Positions 44,994-53,472 are shown, counted from the stretch's first letter. The stretch: 64,000 bases of DNA from Hymenobacter actinosclerus (GCF_900111515.1 NZ_FOHS01000002.1:496001-560000), one strand, 5' to 3'. Notes: generated by a model from the letters alone, not told the origin. A program made the numbers and translations.

Positions 44994-45029
44994 AAAAACG
45001 CCCCCACCGGAATCCGGCGGGGGCGTTTT
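44994..45029. terminator. Bidirectional terminator between convergent peptidase genes
   Basis: A stem of aaaacgccccc with its inverse gggggcgtttt, extended by ACCGG/CCGG, lies between the S8 stop (44960) and the M61 stop (45083). Confidence 0.88.
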
Positions 45030-45044
45030 GCTTTCAAACATGAA

Positions 45045-45079
45045 AGCTAACAGCCAACAGCTATAAGCTAACGGCTGAA
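45045..45079. repeat. Five 7-bp repeats without inverse partner
   Basis: Units agctaac, agccaac, agctata, agctaac, ggctgaa follow without gaps and end three bases before the M61 stop codon. Confidence 0.75.
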
Positions 45080-45082
45080 AAT

Positions 45083-46894
45083 CTAGCTGCGCACCGGCAG
45101 CCACTTATCAAACACGCGCTGCTGCTCGGCCGTGGGGTTGGGCTGGCGCTCGATGCGGTAGCGGCGGGCGGCGCTGGCCAGTAGCGGGATGCTCAGCTCC
45201 TGCACCCGGCCCTCGCGGGTGACGAGCACCTTGATGGTCGAGCCCACGGCCCGGCCGGCCAGCAGCTTGTTCAGGTCGTCGGTTACGCGCACGCCGTCGA
45301 GGCTCAAGATTTCGTCGCCCACGTTCAGGCCACCCTGCCAGGCGCTGCCGTCGCGCGTTACACCGGCCACTGTCTGGCGGCCCCCGGCGGGGCTGATGCG
45401 GGCGCCCAGGTCGGCCTCGGTGGCCGGCGTGGGCGTGATGCTCAGGCGCAGGCCGGCGTAGCCCAGGGCCTGCTCGTAGGGCAGCATTTCGGTGCCGTAC
45501 ACGTGTTTGGCGAAGAACTCATCGAAGCGCTGGCCGGCTATTTTGGCCACGGCATCCTGGTACTCCTGGTCGGTAAAGCCGCGGCCCTGCTTGAGGTAGT
45601 ACTGGTCGTAGAGGTAGCGCATCACGTCGTCGAGGCGCTTTTCGCCTTTCGTGGCGTTGATTACCATCAGATCCAGCGTGGCCAGAATCACCTCGCCCTT
45701 GTCGTAGTAGCTGATGGCGGTGTTGCCCGAGTTTTCGTTGGGCCGGTACTGCTTGATCCAGGCATCGAAGCTGGCGTCGGCGGCCGACTGCACCTTGTTG
45801 CCGGGCGTGTTCTCGACCCGGTTGATGCCGTTGCTCAAATCGCCCAGATACTGGTCGGGGGTGAGGAAACCGGCCCGCTGCACAATCAGGTTGGAGAAGT
45901 ACTCGGTGCCGCCCTCGCTCAGCCAGAGCATACGGGTGTAGTTTTCCTTGTCGTAATCAAACGGCCCCAGCGCCACCGGCCGGATGCGCTTCACGTTCCA
46001 GAGGTGGAAATACTCGTGCGCCACCAGCCCCAGGTAGCCCTTCCAGCCCGCCTCGGTGGCGTAGGCGTTGCGCGAAACCGACAGCGTGGTAGAAAACAGG
46101 TGCTCCAGGCCGCCGGTGCCCCGATCAATGTTGTGCACAATGAATACGTAACGGTCCAGCGGGTTGCGGTCGACTACTTTGTGGGCCTCCTCGCACACGC
46201 GCTGCATGTCGCGGGTCAGGCGCTGCTCGTCCACTACCGGGTCGCCGTACATGGCCACCGTGTGGGGCGTGCCGTTGGCGGTGAAGGTGTAGATTTTCTG
46301 GTTGCCGATTTCAATGGGCGAGTCGGCCAGCTCGTCGTAGTTGCTGCTGCGGTACGTGAACGTGCCGCCTGCGGGCTTGAGGCTGGTGCTTACCTGGCTC
46401 CAGCCGGCGGCGGGCTTCACTTCCAGCTGGCTGGGCAGCTGCTTGTTTTCGGCTGGGTACATGAACACGCTCGTGCCGTTCACGTAGCCGTGCGAGGCGT
46501 CGATGAAGCTCGTGCGCACGCTCAGCTCGTAGGCGTACACCTTGTAGCGCACCGCGAAGTTGCGGGCCTTGGGGTGGTAGATGCGCCAAGTGTTCTTGTC
46601 CATCTTTTCGGTGCGCAGCGGCTGATTGCCGGCGGTGGCGCCGAAGTCCTCCACGTTGCGCTCGAACTCCCGGATCAGGTAGGAACCGGGGGCCCAGACG
46701 GGCATTTTTACGTCGGTGTAGGCTTTGTTGAAGCCGTCGAGGTTCATCTCGACCTCAAAATAATGGGTTTGCGGGGCCGGCATGGCCAGCGTGTAGCGCA
46801 GCGTGGGCGCGGCCAGGGCCGCCGGGGCCGCGTGGCCCAGCAGCACACCCAGGGCCGCCACCGCCAGGCGGCGGTGAGGAGCAGTCAGGAGCAT
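45083..46894 (-). CDS. M61 family metallopeptidase with PDZ domain
   Basis: This encodes 603 residues. A signal peptide (LAVAALGVLLGHAAPAALA) is followed by the M61 N-terminal domain, the zinc motif HEYFHLW (His293) with the later Glu in LWLSEGGTEYFSNL, a helical domain and a C-terminal PDZ domain (about 500-585, VAGVTRDGSAWQGGLNVGDEILSLDG). M61 enzymes are periplasmic or exported aminopeptidases with preference for Gly or Ala. Length is normal. Confidence 0.92.
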   Translation of the reverse strand: MLLTAPHRRLAVAALGVLLGHAAPAALAAPTLRYTLAMPAPQTHYFEVEMNLDGFNKAYTDVKMPVWAPGSYLIREFERNVEDFGATAGNQPLRTEKMDKNTWRIYHPKARNFAVRYKVYAYELSVRTSFIDASHGYVNGTSVFMYPAENKQLPSQLEVKPAAGWSQVSTSLKPAGGTFTYRSSNYDELADSPIEIGNQKIYTFTANGTPHTVAMYGDPVVDEQRLTRDMQRVCEEAHKVVDRNPLDRYVFIVHNIDRGTGGLEHLFSTTLSVSRNAYATEAGWKGYLGLVAHEYFHLWNVKRIRPVALGPFDYDKENYTRMLWLSEGGTEYFSNLIVQRAGFLTPDQYLGDLSNGINRVENTPGNKVQSAADASFDAWIKQYRPNENSGNTAISYYDKGEVILATLDLMVINATKGEKRLDDVMRYLYDQYYLKQGRGFTDQEYQDAVAKIAGQRFDEFFAKHVYGTEMLPYEQALGYAGLRLSITPTPATEADLGARISPAGGRQTVAGVTRDGSAWQGGLNVGDEILSLDGVRVTDDLNKLLAGRAVGSTIKVLVTREGRVQELSIPLLASAARRYRIERQPNPTAEQQRVFDKWLPVRS

Positions 46895-47114
46895 TCAGAG
46901 TGAAAAAAGGGTGGGCGAACAGTTAACTCCAGCCCCGCAGGCTGGTTGGGCAAAGAACGGGGAAAACCCCGAAAAGCTGCAACCGCTCATCAATCGTCCC
47001 GACTTTTGCGCGCCGAACCGGCCTTTTGCCGGCCGCTTGTAACCGCCACGGCCCGCCGGCCGGAACCTGCACCGTAGCCCGGCCGTTAAGCAGGCACTAC
47101 TTCACATTTACCCC

Positions 47115-47777
47115 ATGCGCTACGTCTGGTCGGTTTTTCTGCTGCTGATTGCCCTGCTGGTAGGCCGGGCGGCGTGGGTGCGGCTGCGGGCCCCGGCACC
47201 CCCCACCCGGACAACTGAAGTGGCGCTGCTCACCCCAACCCGCCCAACGGCCTACCGAACCACGGCTCCGCCTGCCCGGCGGCCCCGTGTGGGCGTATCC
47301 ACGGCATCATCCGCGGCCCGGCACGAGCCCGCTCCTCAACCCACCCCAGTGCCCGGCCTGGGGGCGGCGGCGCCGACCAGCAAAGCCGACAGCATCGTGG
47401 CCTTTGCCCTGCGCCAGCTGGGCACGCCCTACGTCTACGCCGGCGTTTCGCCCAAACTCGGCTTCGACTGTTCGGGCTTCGTTATGTACGTGTTTGCCCG
47501 CTACGGCGTGCCCACGCCCCACTCTACGGCCATGCTCATTGATGTGGGCCGGCCAGTGGCCCGCGCTACCGCCCGCCCCGGCGACATTGTAGTGTTTACC
47601 GGTACGGCCGCCACTTCTACCACGCCGGGCCACGCGGGCATTGTTATCAGCGCCCCCGGCGAGCCCATTCGGTTCGTGCACGCCTCCTCGGCCCGCCGCG
47701 AGTCGGGCGTCAAAATCAGCCAGGTAGAAGGGACCGACTATGAGCGCCGCTTCATGCAGGTGCGGCGGGTGCTTTGA
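47115..47777 (+). CDS. NlpC/P60 (C40) cell-wall peptidase
   Basis: This encodes 220 residues. The N-terminal hydrophobic segment (VWSVFLLLIALLVGRAAW) is a membrane anchor or signal. A Pro/Thr-rich linker (about 30-85) leads to the catalytic domain with Cys119 (FDCSGFVMYVF), His173 (GHAGIVIS) and a third polar residue in RFVHASS. It should cut peptide stems in peptidoglycan. Its stop codon overlaps a long inverted repeat. Confidence 0.9.
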   Translation: MRYVWSVFLLLIALLVGRAAWVRLRAPAPPTRTTEVALLTPTRPTAYRTTAPPARRPRVGVSTASSAARHEPAPQPTPVPGLGAAAPTSKADSIVAFALRQLGTPYVYAGVSPKLGFDCSGFVMYVFARYGVPTPHSTAMLIDVGRPVARATARPGDIVVFTGTAATSTTPGHAGIVISAPGEPIRFVHASSARRESGVKISQVEGTDYERRFMQVRRVL

Positions 47778-47895
47778 GGTGAGCTGTTGAGTGGTGAGAT
47801 GGTGAGTTTGACGTTCCAGGGGCCTAACGGTGCGGTTTGCTAATCAGGCCCCTGGAACGTCAAACTCACCATCTCACCACTCACCAGCTCACCTT
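47776..47895. repeat. 50-bp inverted repeat with 7-bp periodic arms
   Basis: Arms 47776-47825 and 47846-47895 differ at two positions, with a 20-base loop. The arm reads as 7-mers of the type tgagtgg, tgagatg, gtgagtt. It starts inside the NlpC/P60 stop codon and could terminate that gene. Confidence 0.9.
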
Positions 47896-47896
47896 A

Positions 47897-48290
47897 AACG
47901 CAGCGATGCCCGGTTGCCTGTGCAGACCTCCTTATCGAGGCTGCTGGGCAAACCGGGCATCTAATCCTTCAAATCTTACCAAGCGACTGAGCTGGGGTAC
48001 AGCTCCGTCATCTAATTGTAAGACCTTGCCAGAATGCGGGAACCCGCCCTGAAGGGCTAACAGGATTCCGCGCGAAAGCTGTTGTTAAGCGCGTCCGGCG
48101 GTGAAGCGGACTACATTCGACAGGCTTGGCAGGATTTGGTTGGGACTACTAGACATTTTGTACCTCCTTTCTTTAGATCCGACATAACCCCTGCTTCGCT
48201 ACCCAGCACCTTAGGGTGGCCCGGCGGGGGCTGTAGCACTCGCTACGCATGGTAAAGTTAAACGCTAAGGGGTTGGTTCAAAATAAAAAC
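47897..48290 (-). ncRNA. Structured non-coding stretch, possible RNA or deleted mobile element
   Basis: About 390 bp carry no long ORF but many stable helices. On the plus strand 47905-47918 pairs with 47949-47962; GAGCT/AGCTC forms an inner hairpin near 47990-48005 inside a TCTTAC/GTAAGA helix; CTTGCCA near 48025 pairs with TGGCAGG near 48128 around four small hairpins; AACCCCT near 48187 pairs with AGGGGTT near 48268 around GTAGC/GCTAC and CACC/GGTG hairpins. On the minus strand a very strong Shine-Dalgarno precedes a short ORF. The design suggests a structured leader of a mobile element that has lost its gene, or a regulatory RNA. Which one is unknown. Confidence 0.4.
48085..48156 (-). CDS. 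23-codon ORF with a strong Shine-Dalgarno sequence
   Basis: The minus strand reads AAAGGAGGT, five bases, ATG, then 23 codons beginning MSSSPNQILPSL and ending TAGRA. Such a sequence is unusual in this genome, where genes lack Shine-Dalgarno sites. The ORF could be a leader peptide or the truncated start of a transposase. Confidence 0.35.
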   Translation of the reverse strand: MSSSPNQILPSLSNVVRFTAGRA

Positions 48291-48505
48291 AGCTTTTTTT
48301 ACCGTGCAAACCCAATATTTATTCCATCTCCCTGACTTTCACAGGCTTTTAACCTCTAAAAACTTTCGACCAACTGGCCTGGGCGGATTCTGGCCTCATA
48401 CTTGCAATCCCCGGTGCGAAGCTAAAACCGGGCGAAGTAGCTTATTCAGCCGGATTTAGTTATCTTTTCCCACGAATCAACTCCCACTTCTCCATCACCA
48501 ATTCC

Positions 48506-48943
48506 ATGAAAAAATTTGTTCTGTTAAGCATCGTCTTCCTCTTCGGCCTGCTTGGGTCGGCTTCGGCTCAGACCCTGTCGCCGCTGGGCGTGTGGACCAA
48601 TGCCGAGAAGAAGGCCACCTTCGAGATTTACAAGTGCGGCACCAAGCTCTGCGGTAAAATTGTGTCGCTGACCGTGCCCAACGATGCGGCCGGCAAGCCC
48701 AAAACCGACACCCAGAACCCCGACCCCAAGCAGCGCAGCCGCCCCCGCCTGGGCATGGTGTTCATGAACGGCTTCGAATACGATGAGGGCAATAAGTGGG
48801 ATGATGGCAAAATCTACGACCCGGAGACGGGCAAAACCTACTCCTGCTACATGAAAATGCTGAATGCCAACACCATGGAAGTAAAAGGCTACATCGGCTT
48901 CTCGCTCATCGGCAAGTCGCAGACCTGGACCCGGGTTAAATAG
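48506..48943 (+). CDS. DUF2147 domain protein, exported
   Basis: This encodes 145 residues with a signal peptide (MKKFVLLSIVFLFGLLGSASAQ). The mature domain has LGVWTNAEKKATFEIYKCGTKLCGKIV, then KIYDPETGKTYSCYMKM and GYIGFSLIGKSQTWTRV, the standard DUF2147 pattern with a paired Cys. The role of the family is unknown; members are periplasmic lipocalin-like beta barrels. Confidence 0.92.
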   Translation: MKKFVLLSIVFLFGLLGSASAQTLSPLGVWTNAEKKATFEIYKCGTKLCGKIVSLTVPNDAAGKPKTDTQNPDPKQRSRPRLGMVFMNGFEYDEGNKWDDGKIYDPETGKTYSCYMKMLNANTMEVKGYIGFSLIGKSQTWTRVK

Positions 48944-48966
48944 GGTACCCAGGCCCACTGGCTTCG

Positions 48967-49000
48967 GCGGGGTTTCCGGCAACGGGAACCCCGCTTTTTT
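48967..49000 (+). terminator. Terminator of the DUF2147 gene
   Basis: An 11-bp stem (48967-48977 with 48984-48994) is followed by six T, 23 bp after the stop. Confidence 0.9.
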
Positions 49001-49011
49001 GGGCCCGAGGG

Positions 49012-49743
49012 GTGGTAATTGGCTCGTTGTTTGAATCGGGCCACGCGCCGGCCGGCAAACCATTTGCCGGGCCTGTGGTTACCCCTGAAACTCTACCACC
49101 TATTTTGCTCGACCTGCTCAAACAGCTTTTTACCGGCTCCATGCCCGATTCGGGCGAGTGGCGGCCGCTGCACCGTACCCCGGCGCAGGAGCGGCTCCGG
49201 CAGCAGTGGCTAAGCCAGCAGGTGTACCTCAACTGGGCCGGCCCCTACTTCAAGGCCTATCATTACCAGAAGGCCGGTTTGCCCGGGGCGCGGTTTCGGG
49301 TGCAGCTGGCCCGCAAGGAAGGCCAGCGCGGGGCCGTGTTCCTGTACGACCCCAGCATGGGACCGGGCAACTTCCAGCACTTCTTCGACTTTATCCGCGA
49401 CCGGGTGCTGGCGCTGGGCTACCAGTTGGGCGCCGCCGACCAGCGCACCCTGCACCACGAGCGTTACGCCGAAACCACCCAGAAATATTTCCTCAAGCCC
49501 CAGCCCCAGGACTGCGCCGCTACCGGCCGCTGCAACCAGCGCTTCGGCAACGTCACCGTCGATTTGGTGAGCGTTAATGGGCAGCCCGGCTTCATCCGGC
49601 TCGCCAACGACCCGTTCGCCGACGCTATTTTCACGCCCGCCGCCAGTTTCGATGCGCTGGTGGACGCGGTTTTCAACCTGCCCCCTGCCCCACCCGAGGT
49701 AGAAGAGCTGATTGGCAATTACTGGAAAGCAGCCAAAAAATAA
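49012..49743 (+). CDS. Conserved cytosolic protein, unknown function
   Basis: The frame gives up to 243 residues from a GTG at 49012, but an ATG at 49141 (MPDSGEWRPLHRTPAQE) is a likely alternative start because the preceding terminator leaves little room for a promoter before 49012. The protein has no signal or membrane helix. Notable segments are VYLNWAGPYFKAYHYQKAGL and a Cys pair in DCAATGRCNQRF. No family is recognised. Confidence 0.6.
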   Translation: MVIGSLFESGHAPAGKPFAGPVVTPETLPPILLDLLKQLFTGSMPDSGEWRPLHRTPAQERLRQQWLSQQVYLNWAGPYFKAYHYQKAGLPGARFRVQLARKEGQRGAVFLYDPSMGPGNFQHFFDFIRDRVLALGYQLGAADQRTLHHERYAETTQKYFLKPQPQDCAATGRCNQRFGNVTVDLVSVNGQPGFIRLANDPFADAIFTPAASFDALVDAVFNLPPAPPEVEELIGNYWKAAKK

Positions 49744-49769
49744 GAAGAAAAAAAATAAGAATCCGCAAA

Positions 49770-49818
49770 TAAAAAGGCCGTTGAGTTTCTCCAATAAGGA
49801 GGCTCAACGGCCTTTTTA
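49770..49818. terminator. Bidirectional terminator
   Basis: A 15-bp stem (49771-49785 with 49803-49817) starting with five A and ending with five T lies between the gene ending at 49743 and the M1 peptidase gene ending at 49837. Confidence 0.9.
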
Positions 49819-49836
49819 CTTGCGAATTCCTGTTTG

Positions 49837-51855
49837 CTACTCCTGCTTCACGAACCGGGCACGGGCAACCGTCCCGTCGGGCCTGAGCAGGCGCAGGTGG
49901 TAGAGGCCGGGGGCGAGCAGGGCGGTTTGCAGCACGGGCCGGGCAGCAGGCACGGTCTGGCGCAGTACAATGCGGCCGGCGGCATCAGCTACCTCGGCCT
50001 GAACGTTTGAGCCGCTGAAATCGGCCAGACGCAGCTGCTCGCGGCAGGGGTTGGGATACACGCTCAGCTGAGCCAGGCGCGCCGTATTGGTGCCCGTGAT
50101 GATGCCTGCGTCACGCACTACCGTGCCCGACCCGTTGAGCACCCATTGGTCGGGGTCGATTTCAATGCTGACCACCGCCCGCGATTCGCTTACAGACAAC
50201 GTGCGCACGGGCTGCGTCTGGGCAAAGCGGACGGTGCGGGTACTGTTATCGGCAAAGGTCAGGCGGTAGTCGATATCGGTCTGGAAGAAAGGCGTAACTG
50301 CGGGCATCGAGGCCGTTTGGGTGCTCTGCAGGTACATCTGGCCGCCCGCCTGGTTCCAGCGCAGGGCAAACGTGGGGTAGCCTTCGCCCCGGAACCACTG
50401 GTCGAAGAAGTACTGCAACGACTGGCCGGCCTCGGCCTCGAAAAGCCGCTGCAGGTCGCGGGTGCGGGCCGTGCTGCCGCGGTAGGTGCTCTGGTAGGTG
50501 CGTAGCACCCGGAAGAATTTGGCGTCGTCGTTCAGCAGGTAGCGCAGCATGTGAATGACAGCAGCCCCCTTCTTATAGCTGAGCCGCGAGCTGAAGATGC
50601 GGTCCACGTTGCTGGTATCACTCACGAACAGGCTGCCGCCGGGCTGGCTCAGGGCCGAGTTGTGAGCCTGGTCGAGCCAGCTGCGGGCCGCGGTGGGCGT
50701 AGCAAACGCGTTCAGCGAGAGGTACTCGCCGTAGGAAGCGAAGCCCTCGTTGAGCCAGATGTCTTCCCAGGCCCCGCAGGTCACGTTGTCGCCGAACCAC
50801 TGATGGAACAGCTCGTGGGCCGTAAGCGTGAAGTTGAAGCCGTCCTGGGTGGTCATGGTCTGGTGCTCCATGCCGCCACCAATGGGCGCCATGCTGTGCC
50901 CGTACTTCTCGTTGGCAAACGGGTAGAGGCCTACCAGGGCCGAGTAGTTTTCAATGAAGCCCGGCGTGCGGTCGATTTCGGTGCGGTAGAAATTGAGGGC
51001 GGCCTGGTTGTAAACGTAGTTGACGATGGGAATGCGCGGGCCGCCCACGGGGTTGGCGTAATTCACATACTCGAGGTAGGGGCCCACGGCCACCGAAATC
51101 AGGTAATAATCAATCGGGTGGCGCGATTTCCACTCGTAGCGCACCTGGTTGCCGGGCAGGCTGGTTACCCGCTCCAGCACGCCGTTGGAGCCAACCTTGT
51201 TGGTGGCGGCGGTCGTCACCCACACGTCGGTCGAGTCGGCTTTATCGGTGAGCGTCTGCTTGCAGGGCCACCACTCGTAGGCGTTGTAGGGCTCCGACAG
51301 GCTCCAGGTGGTACTCACGTTGTAGGTGCGTGCCACGGCCGTATTCAGGGCATTGCCAATGGCGGCGGCGTTGCCATTAGGAGCCGTACCGCGGTAAGTA
51401 ATGCGGGCCTCAAAAAGCGTGTTGGCAGCCACGGGCTGCGCCAGGCCGGCCGTTACGTCGCCCAGGCCTTTGCGGCGCAGGCCGGTGTCGGCCCGCCCAT
51501 CCACGACGACCGATTCGATGGTAAAGGTGTTGTAGAGCTCGAAAGCCAGCGAGTCGAGCGGCTGGCTACCGGTGCGGGCCCTGATGGTGACGGTGCCGCC
51601 CACGTCGCGGCTGGTGTTGCTGAGCCGGATATCGAGCTTGTAGTACTTCACGTCGTAGCCGGCCATTTTTTGGCGGTGGCTGAGGCTGGCGTAGGTGGGG
51701 CGGGCAGCGGCCCCGGTGTGTACGCGGGCGCAGGCATCGGCCGCCGAGCCATCGAGGTCAGCCGCAACAGGCCGGTAGGCGGGCAGCTGGGCCGTTGCCG
51801 ACAGGCTGCCCGCCAGCAGGCCGCCCATAGTCAGCAGGAAAGTAGAAAGACGCAT
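49837..51855 (-). CDS. M1 family aminopeptidase with T9SS type A sorting domain
   Basis: This encodes 672 residues. A signal peptide (LLTMGGLLAGSLSATAQ) precedes the M1 beta domain, the substrate motif GGGMEHQTMTT, the zinc site HELFHQW (His347) with the downstream Glu in LNEGFASYGEYL, and a helical part. The C-terminal 80 residues (LSVYPNPCREQLRL to LYHLRLLRPDGTVARARFVKQE in outline) are a type A sorting domain, so the protein is probably exported by the type IX system and released or surface-attached. This fits with the PorE-like gene at 19103. Confidence 0.94.
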   Translation of the reverse strand: MRLSTFLLTMGGLLAGSLSATAQLPAYRPVAADLDGSAADACARVHTGAAARPTYASLSHRQKMAGYDVKYYKLDIRLSNTSRDVGGTVTIRARTGSQPLDSLAFELYNTFTIESVVVDGRADTGLRRKGLGDVTAGLAQPVAANTLFEARITYRGTAPNGNAAAIGNALNTAVARTYNVSTTWSLSEPYNAYEWWPCKQTLTDKADSTDVWVTTAATNKVGSNGVLERVTSLPGNQVRYEWKSRHPIDYYLISVAVGPYLEYVNYANPVGGPRIPIVNYVYNQAALNFYRTEIDRTPGFIENYSALVGLYPFANEKYGHSMAPIGGGMEHQTMTTQDGFNFTLTAHELFHQWFGDNVTCGAWEDIWLNEGFASYGEYLSLNAFATPTAARSWLDQAHNSALSQPGGSLFVSDTSNVDRIFSSRLSYKKGAAVIHMLRYLLNDDAKFFRVLRTYQSTYRGSTARTRDLQRLFEAEAGQSLQYFFDQWFRGEGYPTFALRWNQAGGQMYLQSTQTASMPAVTPFFQTDIDYRLTFADNSTRTVRFAQTQPVRTLSVSESRAVVSIEIDPDQWVLNGSGTVVRDAGIITGTNTARLAQLSVYPNPCREQLRLADFSGSNVQAEVADAAGRIVLRQTVPAARPVLQTALLAPGLYHLRLLRPDGTVARARFVKQE

Positions 51856-52000
51856 ATAGTTGAAAAGGGTGGAAAAACGGATGCGGAGCCCAAGGTACGG
51901 CCCGGCAGCTCATAACCAGCACTTTGTACGTACTACCCGCCACGCATTTTTCGTCCCGGCCCCGGCACCCCGCAAAACGGGCAGCGGACGGCCCGGTGCC

Positions 52001-52048
52001 ACAAAAAAACCGCCCCCGCTACCTGTGCAGGCAACGGGGGCGGTTTGT
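52001..52048 (-). terminator. Terminator of the oxidase subunit gene
   Basis: A 12-bp GC-rich stem (52007-52018 with 52034-52045) carries a run of T on the minus strand, 25 bp after the stop at 52073. Confidence 0.88.
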
Positions 52049-52072
52049 GGCTCAGCAGTGGGCCGGCGGCGC

Positions 52073-52717
52073 TTAGTACAGAAACAGAAACGCCGCGAAC
52101 AGGGCAATCCAGAGGGCATCGATGAAGTGCCAGTAGATGGTGACCATGCGCAACTGAAGGCGACGGTAGGGGTTACGGATGAACACGAGCGTGCGCACGG
52201 CATCGGTGGAAGCGTAGTGGGTGCGTAGCAGCAGCACCAGCAAAAACAGCATGCCGCCCAGCAAATGCGCTACGTGCAGGGCCGAAAGCAGGTACACAAA
52301 CGTGCCGCTGGCCATGCCATCGAAGTAGATGCCATGGGCCATCAGCTCGCGCCAGCCCAGCACCTGCAGGCCGGCAAAAACGCAGCTCAGCAGCAGCGTA
52401 GCCCCCAGGCAGCGGCGCAGGGTGGGCAGGTCGTCGTGGGCATAAATGCGGCTGGCCTGGGCAATAACGTAGCTGCTGGCCAGCAGCACAATGGTGCTGA
52501 GCGAAAAGAAGCGCGGCAGCCCGTACACCCCGCTCACCGCGTCGGCCCGGAAGTGCGTGAAAGCATAGGCCCCCACCAGCACCGCGAACAGCACCGTAAT
52601 GCCGGCCAGGCCCACGTAAAGCATCATCAGCAGCGGCGGCACCCGCTCCATGCGCTGAAAGGCGGAAGGCGGGCGGTTGGAATCCACCTTTTTAGGAAAA
52701 TTGTGGTCGGAGCTCAT
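52073..52717 (-). CDS. Cytochrome c oxidase subunit III-like protein
   Basis: This encodes 214 residues from MSSDHNFPKKV with five hydrophobic helices, the short subunit III form. The last helix motif TIYWHFIDALWIALFAAFLF and the middle SALHVAHLLGGMLFLL segment are typical of heme-copper oxidase subunit III. It would be an inner-membrane part of a terminal oxidase. No subunit I or II lies next to it, so it is an orphan copy within this window. The longer start at 52756 is rejected. Confidence 0.88.
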   Translation of the reverse strand: MSSDHNFPKKVDSNRPPSAFQRMERVPPLLMMLYVGLAGITVLFAVLVGAYAFTHFRADAVSGVYGLPRFFSLSTIVLLASSYVIAQASRIYAHDDLPTLRRCLGATLLLSCVFAGLQVLGWRELMAHGIYFDGMASGTFVYLLSALHVAHLLGGMLFLLVLLLRTHYASTDAVRTLVFIRNPYRRLQLRMVTIYWHFIDALWIALFAAFLFLY

Positions 52718-52886
52718 GAGCAGGAAAAACAGGCGGGCATACGCAGTGCAAACCAATCGGCGGGGCTTTGGTTCCGGTGGGCCAGCTGCAGGTGCCCGCC
52801 CGCCGGACCATTACCAGCGTACGCGAAGCAGCACTTTTTATCCGTACGTTTTTCGGGCCGGTTTTCCCGGTATGTTCCTCCTGTCC

Positions 52887-53234
52887 TTACAGCTTGCGAA
52901 AAAAGGAGCCGATTTTTCCGAACACCGCATTGATGGTGATTTTCGGACTATTTCCGGCCCCGAATGTGACGTGGGTTTTACCGGCCACCCGCAAATCGAG
53001 CACCAGGCCCAGCTGCCGGGCCAGGTTGTTGAGCTGCTGCAATGGGTCGGCGCCGGGTGGGCCTTTGGGCTTGGGCGGGGCGTGCGGGTCTTTGGGCGGG
53101 CCGGCCGTTATCTTGTCGAATACGCGCTGGCTGGGGAAGTTGATAATCAGGTAGCCGCCCGTGCCCGCTATCTGCACTTCGTCGCCATCGAGCGACACCA
53201 CCAGCTGCGCCTCAATATCGAGGCCGCTAGCCAA
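52887..53234 (-). CDS. Unknown protein, possible C-terminal half of a split gene
   Basis: This encodes 115 residues from a TTG. The frame starts ASGLDIEAQLVVSLDGDEVQIAG and ends GKIGSFFRKL, with a Pro-rich centre (PPKDPHAPPKPKGPP). It overlaps the end of the frame at 53227-53472 by 8 bp. In the second frame the sequence is open further upstream (TLTPAPVLLASGLD), which would continue the first protein smoothly after a one-base change. It may be a frameshifted single gene or two coupled genes. Confidence 0.5.
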   Translation of the reverse strand: MASGLDIEAQLVVSLDGDEVQIAGTGGYLIINFPSQRVFDKITAGPPKDPHAPPKPKGPPGADPLQQLNNLARQLGLVLDLRVAGKTHVTFGAGNSPKITINAVFGKIGSFFRKL

Positions 53235-53472
53235 GAGTACCGGAGCTGGAGTTAGCGTTGGCGGGCGGCAGGGCCCCGGAGGGTGGGTTTTCGCCCCGGG
53301 TGCGGATGCGCAGCGCCCCGTTGAGCCGCCAGGTGGTAGGGGTGCCGGGGTTTTGGGCGTTGGGTACCTGCAGCTCCATCTGGTCGAAGTTCAGGGCCAG
53401 CTCGACCCCGCCCGAAAGCTTGGAAAGCAGTGAAGCGGCTGTATCGGCCCAGGAAGTAGGTTGTTCAGGCAT
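53227..53472 (-). CDS. Unknown protein, possible N-terminal half of a split gene
   Basis: This encodes 81 residues from MPEQPTSWADTAASLLSKL with strand-rich GVELALNFDQMELQVP and TTWRLNGALRIRTRG segments. It stops in a Ser-rich tail that is unlike its body, as expected after a frameshift. No family is recognised for either half. Confidence 0.5.
   Translation of the reverse strand: MPEQPTSWADTAASLLSKLSGGVELALNFDQMELQVPNAQNPGTPTTWRLNGALRIRTRGENPPSGALPPANANSSSGTLG

Noticed and set aside
47974-48060. tRNA-like pattern (GAGCTGGGGTACAGCTC)
   Set aside because: It resembles a D arm but there is no T arm, acceptor stem or CCA in register.
47897-48300. tmRNA, RNase P RNA or SRP RNA
   Set aside because: I looked for the tmRNA ends and tag, the RNase P core and the SRP GGAAGCAGCC-type loop on both strands and found none.
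53161-53433. Plus-strand ORFs over 52.7-53.6 kb
   Set aside because: They are antisense to the two small minus-strand frames and lack signal peptides, family motifs or promoters.
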